A stretch of DNA of 64,000 nt from an uncultured Acidimicrobiales bacterium (GTDB taxonomy: Bacteria > Actinomycetota > Acidimicrobiia > Acidimicrobiales > SZUA-35), in the NCBI GenBank assembly GCA_937922045.1, contig CAKZXA010000063.1, positions 1 through 64,000 on the forward strand, in the 5' to 3' direction. The translations under genes and the position numbers were made by a program. Below the pieces are notes generated by a model that was given only the letters and a program-made list of their open reading frames with translations, was not told the origin of the DNA and did no database searches. Shown here one piece after another: positions 51,820-61,715 of the stretch. Each line of letters begins with the position of its first letter. The stretch's first letter is position 1.

Positions 51820-54666
51820 ATGACCGAACTGCGCAACTACCCCCCACACGACCAGTGGCACGACTGGACCGAACTCGACGCCAAGGCCTGGCCCGACCGC
51901 GTCGAACGGAACTTCACGCTTGTGCCAACGACCTGTTTCAACTGCGAGGCCGGTTGTGGTCTGATCGCCTACTTCGATCAGGAGACCGGCGAAATCGCCA
52001 AGGTCGAGGGCAACCCTGAGCATCCGGCCAGCCGCGGCCGCAACTGTGCCAAAGGCCCAGCCACCCTCAACCAGATCTACGACCCGGAACGGATTCTCTA
52101 TCCGCTCAAGCGCGTCGGCGAGCGAGGTTCCGGCACCTGGGAACGGATTAGTTGGGACCAAGCTCTTGAGGAGGTCGGTGCCCGAATCCGCGGTGCCATT
52201 CAGGAGGGTCGCAACAATGAGGTCATGTACCACGTCGGTCGACCGGGTGAGGACGGCTACACCGATCGGGTCTTGAAAGCGTGGGGGGTGGACGGCCACA
52301 ACTCACACACCAACATCTGCTCATCCAACGCTCGCATCGGGTACCAGTCGTGGATGGGTCACGATCGGCCTTCATCAGACTTTGCCAACGCCGAGGTCAT
52401 CATGTTGATCTCGGCTCACCTTGAGTCGGGCCACTACTTCAATCCCCATGCTCAGCGCATCATGGAGGCTCAACAGCGTGGGGCGAAAATTATCGCCATC
52501 GATCCACGTCTTTCGAACACAGGAGCCAAGGCCGATTACTGGTTGCCGACCTGGCCCGGTACCGAGCCCTTCCTCTGTCTGGCAATCGCCAGGGAGTTGA
52601 TTGAGGCCGAGACCTGGAATGCCACCTTCGTGAAGCGTTGGACAAACTGGGAGACCTACCTCAAGCGTCAGCATCCCGATCTTCCCGTCGCTTGGGAATC
52701 GGTGCGCGAAGCGCTGCTCCGGGAGTACGCGGAGTACACGCCGGAAGCCGCCGAGCAGAAGACTGGGGTTGATGCGGCCACGATCCGCGAGATAGCGGAA
52801 CTCATCGGGAGACACCCCACCAAGTTGGCCACCCACAACTGGCGAGCCGCTGGCGCAGGAAACATGGGCGGTTGGCAGGTCGCTCGCTGCTTGTTCTTCC
52901 TGAATGTCTTGACCGGCTCGGTTGCCACCAAGGGTGGAACCGCTGGCAACGGCATGAACAAGTTCAAGGCTCCTGCTCCGCTCGGTGCTCCCAATATCAC
53001 CTCGTGGAATGAGCTGGAGTGGCCCAAGGAATATCCGCTTTCTTACCACGAGATGTCGATCCTGCTCCCGCACTTCCTCAACGAAGGGCGTGGTGCGCTG
53101 GAGGTCTACTTCTCCCGGGTCTATAACCCCATCTGGACCAATCCCGATGGTTTCACGTGGTTGGAAGCGTTGAAGGACGAATCCAAGGTGCGCTGCCATG
53201 TGGCCTTGACCCCCACCTGGTCGGAGTCGTCGTGGTTTGCCGATTATGTCTTGCCGATGGGAGTCTCGGCCGAGCGTCACGATGTGCACAGCTACGAGAC
53301 GCATGCTGGTCGTTGGATCGGATTCCGTCAGCCGGTCTTTCGTCGTTACGCCGAGCTCCAGGCTCGGAAGGAAGGCCGCGAGGCCATCGATCCCGATACC
53401 CGCAGCCATGAGTTCAATCCCGGCGAGGTCTGGGAGGAGAACGAGTTCTGGATCGACCTCTCGTGGAAGATCGACCCCGACGGCTCGATGGGAATCCGTA
53501 AGTGGTTCGAGAGCGAAGCACACCCCGGCAAGCCGATCACCATCGACGAGTACTACAGCCGTATGTTTGCCGACAAGGTGCCGGGGCTCGCCGAGGCAGC
53601 TGACAAGGTAGGTCAGACCCCACTCGAATACATGCGGGATCGCTCGGCCTTCGGTGTGCCTACCGACCCCTACGAGCCCTATGAGAACTCGGTCGACGCG
53701 GCCTCGGTCGACGACTGCGCCATGGATGAAGGCGGTGTCTACCGCAAGCCAGGAACCCCCGGCACATGGTCGGGCGACCTCGACGACCTGACCGATCTGA
53801 CGCTGGCTCCGCTCGGTGACGGGTCGCCAGCCATCGAGATCGATGGTGAGTTGAAGGAAGGTTTTCCGACACCGTCGAAGAAGCTCGAACTCTATTCAGA
53901 CACCTTGGCCGATTGGGGTTGGCCCGAATACGCCACACCGAAATGGATCCCTTCTCATGTGCATTGGGAAGATATGGATATGGCAGGCAATGAGCGGATT
54001 CTGCTACCTACGTTCCGAATCCCGACCCTGATCCACACCCGTTCGGCCAATTCGAAGTGGCTGAACGAGATCAGCCACCGACATCCCTTATGGCTGCACC
54101 CCGAGGACGCTGAGAAGCTCGGCATCGACGAGAATGGTCTTGTGCGGGTAACCACCCGCATTGGGCATTTCGTGATCGGCTCGTGGCGCACCGAGGGAAT
54201 TCGTCCCGGCGTGGTCGCCGCCTCGCATCACATGGGCCGCTGGCGCCTCGATGAAAAGAAGGCGCGCTCTTGGAGTGCTGGTAAGTTCCAGATCGGCAAC
54301 GATGGCACCACCTGGAGCCTTCGCCGAGACCATGGCAACGAGCCTTATGACTCGGCTGAAACAGGTCGACCGGATCCCGACACCGGCCGTATTTGGTGGA
54401 CCGACACCGGTGTTCATCAGAACGCCACATTCTGCGTTCAGCCCGATCCCATCTCCGGCATGCAGTGCTGGCACCAGCGGGTGCGGATAACGCCAGCTGA
54501 GCCTGGCGACGAATACGGCGACGTTGTGGTCGACACGGCGAAGTCGCGTGAGGCCTACTTGGAGTGGCTGGCAAAAACCCGTCCCTCCACCAATGGCCTG
54601 CGTCGACCGCTGTGGTATGCACGTCCGCTCAAGCCGAATCCAGCCGCCTACCGCTCAGAGGGTTGA
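51820..54666 (+). CDS. Molybdopterin oxidoreductase catalytic subunit (DMSO reductase/PsrA-SoeA-like)
   Basis: This 948-residue enzyme has the N-terminal [4Fe-4S] motif Cys39-x2-Cys42-x3-Cys46 (TTCFNCEAGC) with Cys76 (NCAKGP). The 'SHTNICSSNARIGYQ' region has Cys167 where NapA-type and PsrA-type enzymes carry the molybdenum-ligand Cys. Molybdopterin-dinucleotide segments follow ('DPRLSNTGAKADYWLPTWPGTE', 'HRHPLWLHPEDAEKLGIDENGLVRV'). No Tat signal is seen, so the subunit should face the cytoplasm as in SoeABC-type sulfite dehydrogenases. The substrate is unknown: sulfur compounds, arsenite or another oxyanion. Confidence 0.9.
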   Translation: MTELRNYPPHDQWHDWTELDAKAWPDRVERNFTLVPTTCFNCEAGCGLIAYFDQETGEIAKVEGNPEHPASRGRNCAKGPATLNQIYDPERILYPLKRVGERGSGTWERISWDQALEEVGARIRGAIQEGRNNEVMYHVGRPGEDGYTDRVLKAWGVDGHNSHTNICSSNARIGYQSWMGHDRPSSDFANAEVIMLISAHLESGHYFNPHAQRIMEAQQRGAKIIAIDPRLSNTGAKADYWLPTWPGTEPFLCLAIARELIEAETWNATFVKRWTNWETYLKRQHPDLPVAWESVREALLREYAEYTPEAAEQKTGVDAATIREIAELIGRHPTKLATHNWRAAGAGNMGGWQVARCLFFLNVLTGSVATKGGTAGNGMNKFKAPAPLGAPNITSWNELEWPKEYPLSYHEMSILLPHFLNEGRGALEVYFSRVYNPIWTNPDGFTWLEALKDESKVRCHVALTPTWSESSWFADYVLPMGVSAERHDVHSYETHAGRWIGFRQPVFRRYAELQARKEGREAIDPDTRSHEFNPGEVWEENEFWIDLSWKIDPDGSMGIRKWFESEAHPGKPITIDEYYSRMFADKVPGLAEAADKVGQTPLEYMRDRSAFGVPTDPYEPYENSVDAASVDDCAMDEGGVYRKPGTPGTWSGDLDDLTDLTLAPLGDGSPAIEIDGELKEGFPTPSKKLELYSDTLADWGWPEYATPKWIPSHVHWEDMDMAGNERILLPTFRIPTLIHTRSANSKWLNEISHRHPLWLHPEDAEKLGIDENGLVRVTTRIGHFVIGSWRTEGIRPGVVAASHHMGRWRLDEKKARSWSAGKFQIGNDGTTWSLRRDHGNEPYDSAETGRPDPDTGRIWWTDTGVHQNATFCVQPDPISGMQCWHQRVRITPAEPGDEYGDVVVDTAKSREAYLEWLAKTRPSTNGLRRPLWYARPLKPNPAAYRSEG

Positions 54667-54808
54667 GCCCGCAGGCCTGAAAATGGCCGGATCAGGCTCT
54701 TTCAACAACTGATTTGAGATCGCAAAGACTTGCCAAAGATCAGGACAAACCCCTGTGCGCTACAACGGCGTAAGTTAGGATCGACAGTCCAACCAACACA
54801 CACCACAT

Positions 54809-54839
54809 GGGACCGAGCACCTTTCTGGGGCTCGGTCCC
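54809..54839 (+). terminator. Strong hairpin between the molybdoenzyme operon and typA
   Basis: GGGACCGAGC (54809-54818) and GCTCGGTCCC (54830-54839) form a perfect 10-bp GC-rich stem with an 11-nt loop, 143 nt after the molybdoenzyme stop. No U-run follows (TGTAGGTTTGG), so it may be a factor-dependent terminator, a message-stabilising hairpin or a leader element of typA (start 98 nt downstream). The rest of 54667-54936 holds no supported gene. Confidence 0.5.
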
Positions 54840-54936
54840 TGTAGGTTTGGTAGGTCGTACTCGATCCTGCCCGGACTTGCAATCTTCTCCGTCCCGGCAG
54901 ACCCGATTCTTTATCCTCCGTTAGGAAGGTGCCGTT

Positions 54937-56787
54937 GTGACCACCGGAGACGTTCTTGAGCGCTCTGATTTACGAAATCTTGCCATCGTCGCTCACGTCG
55001 ACCATGGTAAGACGACCTTGGTCGACGCCATGCTGCGCCAAACCGGAGCCTTTGGCTCCCACCAGGACGTCACCGAACGGGTGATGGATTCGGCTGATCT
55101 TGAGCGCGAAAAAGGCATAACGATCCTGGCCAAGAACACCTCGGTGGTTTGGGAGGGTGTGACGGTCAATGTCGTCGATACTCCCGGCCACGCCGACTTC
55201 GGCGGTGAGGTTGAGCGCGCTCTTACCATGGTCGATGGTGTTCTACTTCTGGTGGACGCCGCCGAGGGCCCGCTGCCCCAGACACGCTTTGTGTTGCGCA
55301 AGACGCTGGCTCGCGGCTTGCCCGTGATCCTCGTCATCAACAAGATTGACCGTCCCGACGCTCGTGTCGCGGAAGTCGTGGATGAGGTTTACGAGCTTTT
55401 CATCGACCTCGACGCCTCCGATGAACAGATCGATTTCCCCATCGTTTACACCGTCGCTCGCGACGGCTGGGCGACGACCGATCCTGAGATTCCCGGCACC
55501 GACCTCGAACCCTTGTTCAAGCTCCTGGTTGAAAACATTCCTGCGCCCCGTTACGAAGAAGGCCATCCTCTCCAGGCCTGGGTAACAAACCTGGATGCAT
55601 CCCCCTACGTTGGCCGGCTCGCCTTGTGCCGAATCATCAACGGCACTCTGGCCAAAGGGCAACCGATCTCGCTCAGCCGTATCGATGGCAGCGTCGAACG
55701 GGTTAAGCCAACAGAGCTCTACCTCACCCATCATCTCGAGCGGGTACCTGCCGAATCGGCTGGTCCCGGTGATCTGGTTGCGGTTGCAGGCATCGCCGAC
55801 ATCATGATCGGCGAGACGCTGGTGGATTCGGAGAATCCGGTCGCACTGCCCGTGATCGAGGTCGACGAGCCCGCTCTGTCGATGACGATCGGTATCAACA
55901 CCTCACCCCTGGCTGGTCAAGACGGCTCCAAGCTGACGGCGCGACAGCTCAAGGGAAGGCTCGATCAGGAACTCGTAGGCAATGTGAGTCTTCGGATTGA
56001 GCCCGCTGACCGCCCCGACACCTGGGAAGTGCAAGCTCGTGGTGAGCTGCAGCTGGCTGTCCTGGTTGAAGAGATGCGGCGTGAAGGTTTCGAGCTGACG
56101 GTTGGTAAACCGCAGGTCGTGACCCAGGAGATCGATGGCAAGGTCCACGAACCGGTGGAGCGGGCCACTATCGATGTACCCGAAGAACATATGGGAGCGG
56201 TGACCCAGCTTCTCGCCGCCCGCAAGGGCCGCATGGAGAACATGGTGAACCATGGCACTGGTTGGGTTCGGCTCGACTATCTCGTCCCCGCCCGCGGCTT
56301 GATCGGTTTGCGTACCGAGTTTCTGACCGAGACCCGTGGCTCGGGTGTGTTGAGCCATTCATTCGAAGGATTTGAGCCGTGGGCTGGGGATCTTCGAACC
56401 CGCCGCTCGGGCTCGTTGGTTGCCGATCGCAAAGGTGCTACCACCACCTATGCCCTGGTCGGGCTTCAGGAACGAGCCGAGATGTTGGTTGCTCCCGGCA
56501 CCGAGGTCTACTGCGGCATGATCGTGGGCGAGAACAGTCGTTCCGAAGACATGGACGTCAACGTCGGCAAGGAGAAGCAGCTCACGAACCATCGTGCGGC
56601 GGCCTCCGATCAGACGGTAAAGCTCACGCCGGCGAGAGTTCTGTCGTTGGAACAGGCGCTGGAGTTCATTTCTGAAGACGAGTGCGTCGAGGTTACACCG
56701 GCGAACGTGCGGCTTCGCAAGGTGGAGCTCGACCCCGTAGCTCGTGCCCGCCGGGTAAAGGCGATCAAGGCGGCTCGCTCAAGCTAG
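54937..56787 (+). CDS. typA: Ribosome-associated translational GTPase TypA/BipA
   Basis: This 616-residue translational GTPase acts on the ribosome during stress and subunit assembly. G1 '[10 protein letters not shown]' (~19-28), G2 'REKGITI', G3 'DTPGHADF', G4 'NKID' and a G5-like segment are present, followed by EF-G-like domains and the C-terminal BipA-specific region ('[31 protein letters not shown] ... [38 protein letters not shown]'). The GTG start follows TAGGAAGG by about 7 nt. The length is normal. It is followed by pyrE 45 nt later. Confidence 0.97.
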   Translation: MTTGDVLERSDLRNLAIVAHVDHGKTTLVDAMLRQTGAFGSHQDVTERVMDSADLEREKGITILAKNTSVVWEGVTVNVVDTPGHADFGGEVERALTMVDGVLLLVDAAEGPLPQTRFVLRKTLARGLPVILVINKIDRPDARVAEVVDEVYELFIDLDASDEQIDFPIVYTVARDGWATTDPEIPGTDLEPLFKLLVENIPAPRYEEGHPLQAWVTNLDASPYVGRLALCRIINGTLAKGQPISLSRIDGSVERVKPTELYLTHHLERVPAESAGPGDLVAVAGIADIMIGETLVDSENPVALPVIEVDEPALSMTIGINTSPLAGQDGSKLTARQLKGRLDQELVGNVSLRIEPADRPDTWEVQARGELQLAVLVEEMRREGFELTVGKPQVVTQEIDGKVHEPVERATIDVPEEHMGAVTQLLAARKGRMENMVNHGTGWVRLDYLVPARGLIGLRTEFLTETRGSGVLSHSFEGFEPWAGDLRTRRSGSLVADRKGATTTYALVGLQERAEMLVAPGTEVYCGMIVGENSRSEDMDVNVGKEKQLTNHRAAASDQTVKLTPARVLSLEQALEFISEDECVEVTPANVRLRKVELDPVARARRVKAIKAARSS

Positions 56788-56832
56788 CCGTTCGCTCCAC
56801 AACGATTACCTCGATCACCAGAGCGACTAGAG

Positions 56833-57501
56833 TTGGCGACCGTGGAAGAGATACTGCCGACCTACAAGCGGGACTTTGTCGAGTTCATGATGGAGTCGGA
56901 CGTGTTGACATTCGGCGATTTTGTGACCAAGAGCGGTCGCCAAACGCCGTACTTCATCAACACGGGCCGGTATCGGTCTGGCGAACAGATTCGTCGTCTC
57001 GGCCACTTCTATGCCGATGCCATCGTCCGCGATCTCGGTACCGACTTCGATGTGCTGTTTGGGCCGGCCTACAAGGGCATCCCGCTCGTGGTTGCCACCG
57101 CGGCGGCCCTCGCTGATCGCGGCCACGACGTCGCTTATTGCTTCAACCGCAAAGAGATCAAGGATCACGGAGAAGGCGGGATCTTCGTCGGCCACGAACT
57201 GGTCGACGGCGATCGAGTACTGATTGTTGAAGACATCACCACGGCCGGAACGGCGATACGCGAGACTGTCCCCTTGCTTCGCTCGGCCGCTGCTATCAGC
57301 CTTGCCGGCCTGGTCGTCTCCGTCGACCGATGTGAGCGAGGTGAGGACGATCGGTCGGCACTGCAGGCACTTGCCGTCGAGTTCGATATGCCGACCTTCG
57401 CCATCGTCACCATCAGGGAGATTCTCGCCGCCGGAGGCCTCTCGGATGCGAGTGTTCAGGCGGTGCAGACCTATCTTGATAAGTACGGAGCGCTTGAATA
57501 G
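56833..57501 (+). CDS. pyrE: Orotate phosphoribosyltransferase
   Basis: This 222-residue enzyme makes OMP from orotate and PRPP in pyrimidine synthesis. Family-typical blocks are 'FVEFMMESDVLTFGDFVTKSGRQTPYFINTGRYRSGEQI', 'DVLFGPAYKGIPLVVATAAALAD', 'FNRKEIKDHGEGG' and the PRPP loop 'VLIVEDITTAGTA'. The TTG at 56833 is the first start; an in-frame GTG at 56842 is also possible. The other pyrimidine genes are not in this window. It lies 45 nt after typA and may share its transcript. Confidence 0.95.
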   Translation: MATVEEILPTYKRDFVEFMMESDVLTFGDFVTKSGRQTPYFINTGRYRSGEQIRRLGHFYADAIVRDLGTDFDVLFGPAYKGIPLVVATAAALADRGHDVAYCFNRKEIKDHGEGGIFVGHELVDGDRVLIVEDITTAGTAIRETVPLLRSAAAISLAGLVVSVDRCERGEDDRSALQALAVEFDMPTFAIVTIREILAAGGLSDASVQAVQTYLDKYGALE

Positions 57502-57572
57502 TCAGGAAATTACAGAATTTGACTAGGAAACGGCGAAACCAGCGCTAGGGGCAAGCTGGGTCTTACCCTCAT

Positions 57573-58952
57573 TTGGCGAACAGGTGGTGTCATCGTTGTT
57601 CACTGGCCTACCCTTTGGTGACCCTGGGCGCATACTACGGCGAAGACGACAATGACTCGGGATGGGCCCAGGAGTCAGGACGACGATTCGTGCAGCATCC
57701 TGCCGTCTTGGCTGTACTATTGGCGGCCATCCTTGGTCTCGGCTACCTGGTTTACCAGTCCGATCGCCTGGGCAGCACATCGGTCGACCAGGCCGAAAAG
57801 GCTGCGATCGACTCCGAACTGGTAGCCGAACCAGACCCTGACGCTCCGGCTGCTGAGGAGGAAACGGCGACAGCCGTCGACGAGGCTGAAGACGGCGCCG
57901 ATACGGCGACCGACGAGCCAGCGGAAGAACCCGACGTGTCGGTCTTGGCCTCATCGGCTGATATCGCCGCCCCAGACGGCCCCTTCGTGGCCGTCGATGT
58001 CGACATCTACCAACCAGCCGGTGGCGGGATGGTCGTCTTGTCAGGACGTGTTCCCGATGCCGAGACGGCGGCCGCGGTTGAGACCGCGGCCAACATCTCC
58101 TACGCTCCGTTCGTCGAGTCGACGCTTGAGATCGACGAGAGCCTGGAGCCAGCGCCCTGGCTAGCACAAGCCCCGGCACTCATCGGTCTTCTTCCCAGCA
58201 TCACCGATGGCACCATCATGGTGGCTGAGGAAAAGGTTCTACTCTCGGCTCGATCGCCCAACGAACAGTACTTGGGCGTTCTCCAAGGCGGTTTGGAAGC
58301 CATTAGCGGCATGCCGGTCGAGCTGGTCGACGCCCAGATCACCAACCTTGCGCCGCCACTCTTCAACGCTGAGTTCAACGAAGGTCTGCTGGTCTTTACC
58401 GGCAACGTTCCGTCAGCGGAGATTCCGGTCTTGGTCGGCGGCGCCGAACAAGCCTACGGCGCCGAAAATGTCGACAACCAGCTGGTTGCTGACGACGAAA
58501 CGTATTCGTCGTTCTGGATGCGAACACTGCCCGGGCTGTATCAGCTGCTCGGCGTCTGCCCCTCCTACCGTTTCACGGTTGAAGACGGGCAGGCCTCGGG
58601 CGCGATCCAGGGTGGTGTTACTTTCGAAGCCGATTCGAGTGAGATCGGCGCTCAAGCGGCGGCAGCCCTCGACATCAGCGTTGCTATTCTGGCCCGAGAT
58701 GTTTCCAGTGGGATGCTCGTTGTTGGCCACACCGATTCGAGTGGTTCGGATGTCTACAACCAGACGCTAAGCCAATCGAGGGCACAGTCGGTCGTCGAGT
58801 ACTTCATCGAATCGGGCATCAATGGTGAGCGTCTCGTGGCCCGAGGCGCTGGCGAGAGCGAGCCAATCGCTTCGAATGAGACCGATGAAGGCAAGGCCAG
58901 GAACCGACGAGTCGAGTTCCAGTTTGGCCCGGCCCAGTCCTTGCTCGGCTAA
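57573..58952 (+). CDS. Single-span membrane protein with BON-like and OmpA-like domains (ArfA/OmpATb type)
   Basis: This 459-residue protein has one N-terminal membrane span (~40-62, 'HPAVLAVLLAAILGLGYLVYQ'), an acidic Ala/Glu/Asp linker (~70-125), then a BON-like region (~130-320). The C-terminal OmpA domain (~345-450) has 'GVTFEADSSEIGAQAAAALD', 'VVGHTDSSGSDVYNQTLSQSRAQSVVEYFIESGI', 'RGAGESEPIASNETDEGKARNRRVEF'. This is the layout of mycobacterial ArfA/OmpATb (TM-BON-OmpA), a cell-wall-linked protein of acid/ammonia response. The TTG start at 57573 is uncertain; GTG at 57618 removes the first 15 residues. Confidence 0.85.
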   Translation: MANRWCHRCSLAYPLVTLGAYYGEDDNDSGWAQESGRRFVQHPAVLAVLLAAILGLGYLVYQSDRLGSTSVDQAEKAAIDSELVAEPDPDAPAAEEETATAVDEAEDGADTATDEPAEEPDVSVLASSADIAAPDGPFVAVDVDIYQPAGGGMVVLSGRVPDAETAAAVETAANISYAPFVESTLEIDESLEPAPWLAQAPALIGLLPSITDGTIMVAEEKVLLSARSPNEQYLGVLQGGLEAISGMPVELVDAQITNLAPPLFNAEFNEGLLVFTGNVPSAEIPVLVGGAEQAYGAENVDNQLVADDETYSSFWMRTLPGLYQLLGVCPSYRFTVEDGQASGAIQGGVTFEADSSEIGAQAAAALDISVAILARDVSSGMLVVGHTDSSGSDVYNQTLSQSRAQSVVEYFIESGINGERLVARGAGESEPIASNETDEGKARNRRVEFQFGPAQSLLG

Positions 58953-59000
58953 CTTGCTCTGTATGCGTTGGATAGAGCGGGCCAACGAATGAGCGGTTCC

Positions 59001-60101
59001 TCAGCTGATGCCGGTGAACAGCACGGCAACAGGGCCATCCGAATCTGGGTGTCGGCTGAGTAGACCGGCCAGACCAGCTGAACCTGTGGTGCTGACAGAC
59101 ACGGCAGTGTGGGTTCGGGCCAGTTTGTTGGCTCTCACGATACTCGGCTCGAGAGCAACGATTGGGATGCCCCCGGTGGCATGTGTATGGCGCAGCAGGG
59201 GTAGCCAGTCGTAGGTGACATCGTCGAGAATGCCGGAAGCCGCACTTGTCGGCTCGGGGGTCCACGGCCACATGTACTCGTGCGGCGACTCTGAGGCCTT
59301 TTCGAACCGGAAGTCGGGCGCCAGCAAATCCCAAGCACGTCGGAGGGGAGCGCAACCTTCGGCCTGAACGGGATAGAGCTTCGCGGTTGGCATGGCCCGC
59401 CCAACCGAGGTAGCCAATGCGCCACCGCCAACCTGGACGTAGAGTTCGGACACGCCGCCGGTCTGATCTGCCAATTCCCAGCCCAAGGTGCGGGCGCCAT
59501 CGAACGTCGTAGGAGTCTCGATGCCCTGGACGGAGAATGGTGTCGCACCACCAGCCACCGCCTCCTGATACCGGAGGTAAGCCGGATCCCCTTGTTCGCC
59601 GGGTTGACGTTGGCAACGGTTGATCCCGGCGCCCATCTCGGTCAGACGCTCGATGATTGACGCGTCGGCCCAGTCTGGAACGAAGACATCTAGAGGCGTC
59701 TTCAAGGCGGCTGCCATCACGCTGGCGGCGAGTGCCGCATTGCCACAGCTGGCGATGGCGAACCGATCGGGGAGGGGAGTACCCCCGGCCCGAGCGACCA
59801 GATAGTGCAGCGATGTTCCGTAGAGGTGTCTCGACTTGTGAGACCCGGCGACCGAGGTTGTCTCATCCTTGACCCACAGCTGGTTGTCGACCCCGATGGC
59901 CTTCGCCAGTTCGCCTGCCTCGAAGGTCGGTGTTACCCGAAAGCCCTGGCCGGTTACCGAGGCGACAGCCGAGTCGAAATCGTCGACAAGGGCAACGAAG
60001 GCTTCGTCGCTGCTGCCGCTCTCGATGGCTAGCTGGTAGCTGTCGAGTCGCCGACGATACCGAACGAATGGATTGTCTGGTTCGTCGTGATTGACGCTCA
60101 C
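59001..60101 (-). CDS. Fold-type II PLP-dependent enzyme (threonine synthase/diaminopropionate lyase-like)
   Basis: This 366-residue PLP enzyme shows 'QLWVKDETTSVAGSHKSRHLYGT' with the probable Schiff-base Lys89, 'ASCGNAALAASVMAAAL' as phosphate/substrate Ser-Gly-Asn loop (~118-121), and 'ELYVQVGGGALATSVG' as the glycine-rich PLP phosphate site. The pattern is close to threonine synthase and 2,3-diaminopropionate ammonia-lyase. Reading it as a YgeX-like lyase relies on the operon partners (SsnA-like, XDH-like). It ends the four-gene operon, 15 nt after the other PLP gene. Confidence 0.72.
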   Translation of the reverse strand: MSVNHDEPDNPFVRYRRRLDSYQLAIESGSSDEAFVALVDDFDSAVASVTGQGFRVTPTFEAGELAKAIGVDNQLWVKDETTSVAGSHKSRHLYGTSLHYLVARAGGTPLPDRFAIASCGNAALAASVMAAALKTPLDVFVPDWADASIIERLTEMGAGINRCQRQPGEQGDPAYLRYQEAVAGGATPFSVQGIETPTTFDGARTLGWELADQTGGVSELYVQVGGGALATSVGRAMPTAKLYPVQAEGCAPLRRAWDLLAPDFRFEKASESPHEYMWPWTPEPTSAASGILDDVTYDWLPLLRHTHATGGIPIVALEPSIVRANKLARTHTAVSVSTTGSAGLAGLLSRHPDSDGPVAVLFTGIS

Positions 60102-60116
60102 CGCACCAGCACCTGA

Positions 60117-61673
60117 CTAGGTGTGTGAGGCGCCAGTGGCCTCGTTGAACTCGAGAATCATCTGGTCCCATCGGTCGGTGAGGGGACGAAGCTGATTCCA
60201 CCACTTCTGGTCGCGCCGGATCTCAAAGCCTGGGATGTCGATGCCCTGCTGTTCAACCCAGGTGAAATAGCCGAGGTTGAAGATGCGGTTGCGTTCCACG
60301 TCGTCGAGCTCGCGAAGATGCAGATTCTCGGCGATGCCATTGGTTGGGGTCAGGGTCGAAAGGCTGTCGAGGTGCTCGGTCCACACCCGCTGAGCGCTCG
60401 CTTCGTCGAAGCCGCCAGCGAAGTGGGTTGACATCACCTTTTCTCGCTCCGAGTTGTAGAGCTCGGATCCGTCGGTTGCCACCGAGACGATCACGTCGTC
60501 GGGGCCGAGTTCCCAATGTCGGGCGGCAGCGATTGCGGCCAGCGTATTGCAGATCGATGAGTAGCCCATGTCGATCAAAGCGTCAGCCACGGCAACGCCG
60601 CGCTCGGCCAGAACCCGCTTACCAGCTGGCGTGTTGAAGAGGACATCGAGATGGTCGGTCGAGGCATCGCTTACCCCAACGATCATGTCGCTGTTGGTCA
60701 CGTTGTGGATGAGCGGGACGTGCTTATCGCCAATGCCTTGGATGTTGTGGTCGCCGAAGCCGTTGTACAGCATGGTCGGAACCTGGAGCGCTTCGACGGC
60801 GACGATCTTCGCTCCCTGTGCATCCTTGAGATAGTCGCCGGCGCCGAGCGTTCCAGCCGAGCCAGAGGCTGAGACGAAGGCGGCGAGGCGCCCTGGTGCG
60901 TTGGCGGTCACGTGCTTGTAGACGGCCTCGAGCGCGGGGCCGGTGACCGAGTAGTGGCCCATGTGGTTGGAGAATTCGCTGAACTGATTGAGAATCACGT
61001 TCTGGGGATCCTGAGCAAGTCGATTGCACTCGTCATAGATCTCCTTGACGTTGCTCTCGGTTCCGTAGGTCCGGATCACATCATCGGGATGCTCGATCCA
61101 GCGTTCGAGCCATTCGAAGCGCTCGCGGCTCATGCCCTCAGGTAGCACGGCAACGCCACGACAGCCCATGATCTTGGAGATGGCGATCCCACCCCGTGCA
61201 TAGTTGCCGGTTGAGGGCCAGATGGCTCGTCCGGCCGTTGGGTCGAAGCGGCCGGTGACCAGCCTCGCTGCGAGACAGGAATAGGCGGCCAGCACCTTAT
61301 GAGCCCTGATCATCGGGAACCGATTGCCGTAGGCGAGCACGATGCGAGCATCGACACCGGTGAGTTCTTTTGGCAGCTCGATGTGATCAGGTACCGCGGT
61401 AAACCTGGGATAGTTGGCCTCGCCGGCCTGATCGGCATGCTCGTTGTACCAGTGGACACGGAACAGGTTGCGTGAGTCGGGTGCGTCCTTGTCGACGGTG
61501 GCCAACTGATGTTGGATAGCTTCTGGGATCGTCGATGGGTCGCGCAGCTGGGCGAACGTTGGGAGCACAATATTGCTCTCCCTGAACCGCTGCACCGCAT
61601 TGTCGTACGCCTGCTGGCCTTCAGGATCGAAGTCGCCGAAGACGGCCAGGTTTGACGTTGTTTCGGTTGTCAT
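60117..61673 (-). CDS. Fold-type II PLP-dependent enzyme of unknown substrate
   Basis: This 518-residue PLP enzyme has the probable Schiff-base Lys126 in 'FPMIRAHKVLAAYSC', the substrate-carboxylate loop 'WPSTGNYARGGIA' (~152-163) and a glycine-rich 'FVSASGSAGTLGAGDYL' site. These fit the cysteine synthase/beta-family PLP fold, but it is longer than CysK/CysM (~320) by N- and C-terminal extensions. The second half has 'WWNQLRPLTDRWDQMI'. A beta-elimination or beta-replacement reaction is likely. It is flanked by another PLP gene and an SsnA-like gene, all on one strand. Confidence 0.72.
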   Translation of the reverse strand: MTTETTSNLAVFGDFDPEGQQAYDNAVQRFRESNIVLPTFAQLRDPSTIPEAIQHQLATVDKDAPDSRNLFRVHWYNEHADQAGEANYPRFTAVPDHIELPKELTGVDARIVLAYGNRFPMIRAHKVLAAYSCLAARLVTGRFDPTAGRAIWPSTGNYARGGIAISKIMGCRGVAVLPEGMSRERFEWLERWIEHPDDVIRTYGTESNVKEIYDECNRLAQDPQNVILNQFSEFSNHMGHYSVTGPALEAVYKHVTANAPGRLAAFVSASGSAGTLGAGDYLKDAQGAKIVAVEALQVPTMLYNGFGDHNIQGIGDKHVPLIHNVTNSDMIVGVSDASTDHLDVLFNTPAGKRVLAERGVAVADALIDMGYSSICNTLAAIAAARHWELGPDDVIVSVATDGSELYNSEREKVMSTHFAGGFDEASAQRVWTEHLDSLSTLTPTNGIAENLHLRELDDVERNRIFNLGYFTWVEQQGIDIPGFEIRRDQKWWNQLRPLTDRWDQMILEFNEATGASHT

Positions 61674-61715
61674 GAAAGTACTCGCTTATGCGTTTGTAGA
61701 AGGATTGACGTCAGC

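Noticed and set aside
52375-53523. Antisense frame (382 codons) within the molybdopterin oxidoreductase gene
   Set aside because: It lies fully inside a gene with clear FeS and Mo motifs and has no ribosome site or domain.
58966-58987. 6-bp stem (CGTTGG/CCAACG) between the OmpA-like and PLP genes as terminator
   Set aside because: It is short, has a 10-nt loop and no U-run; expected by chance in this base composition.
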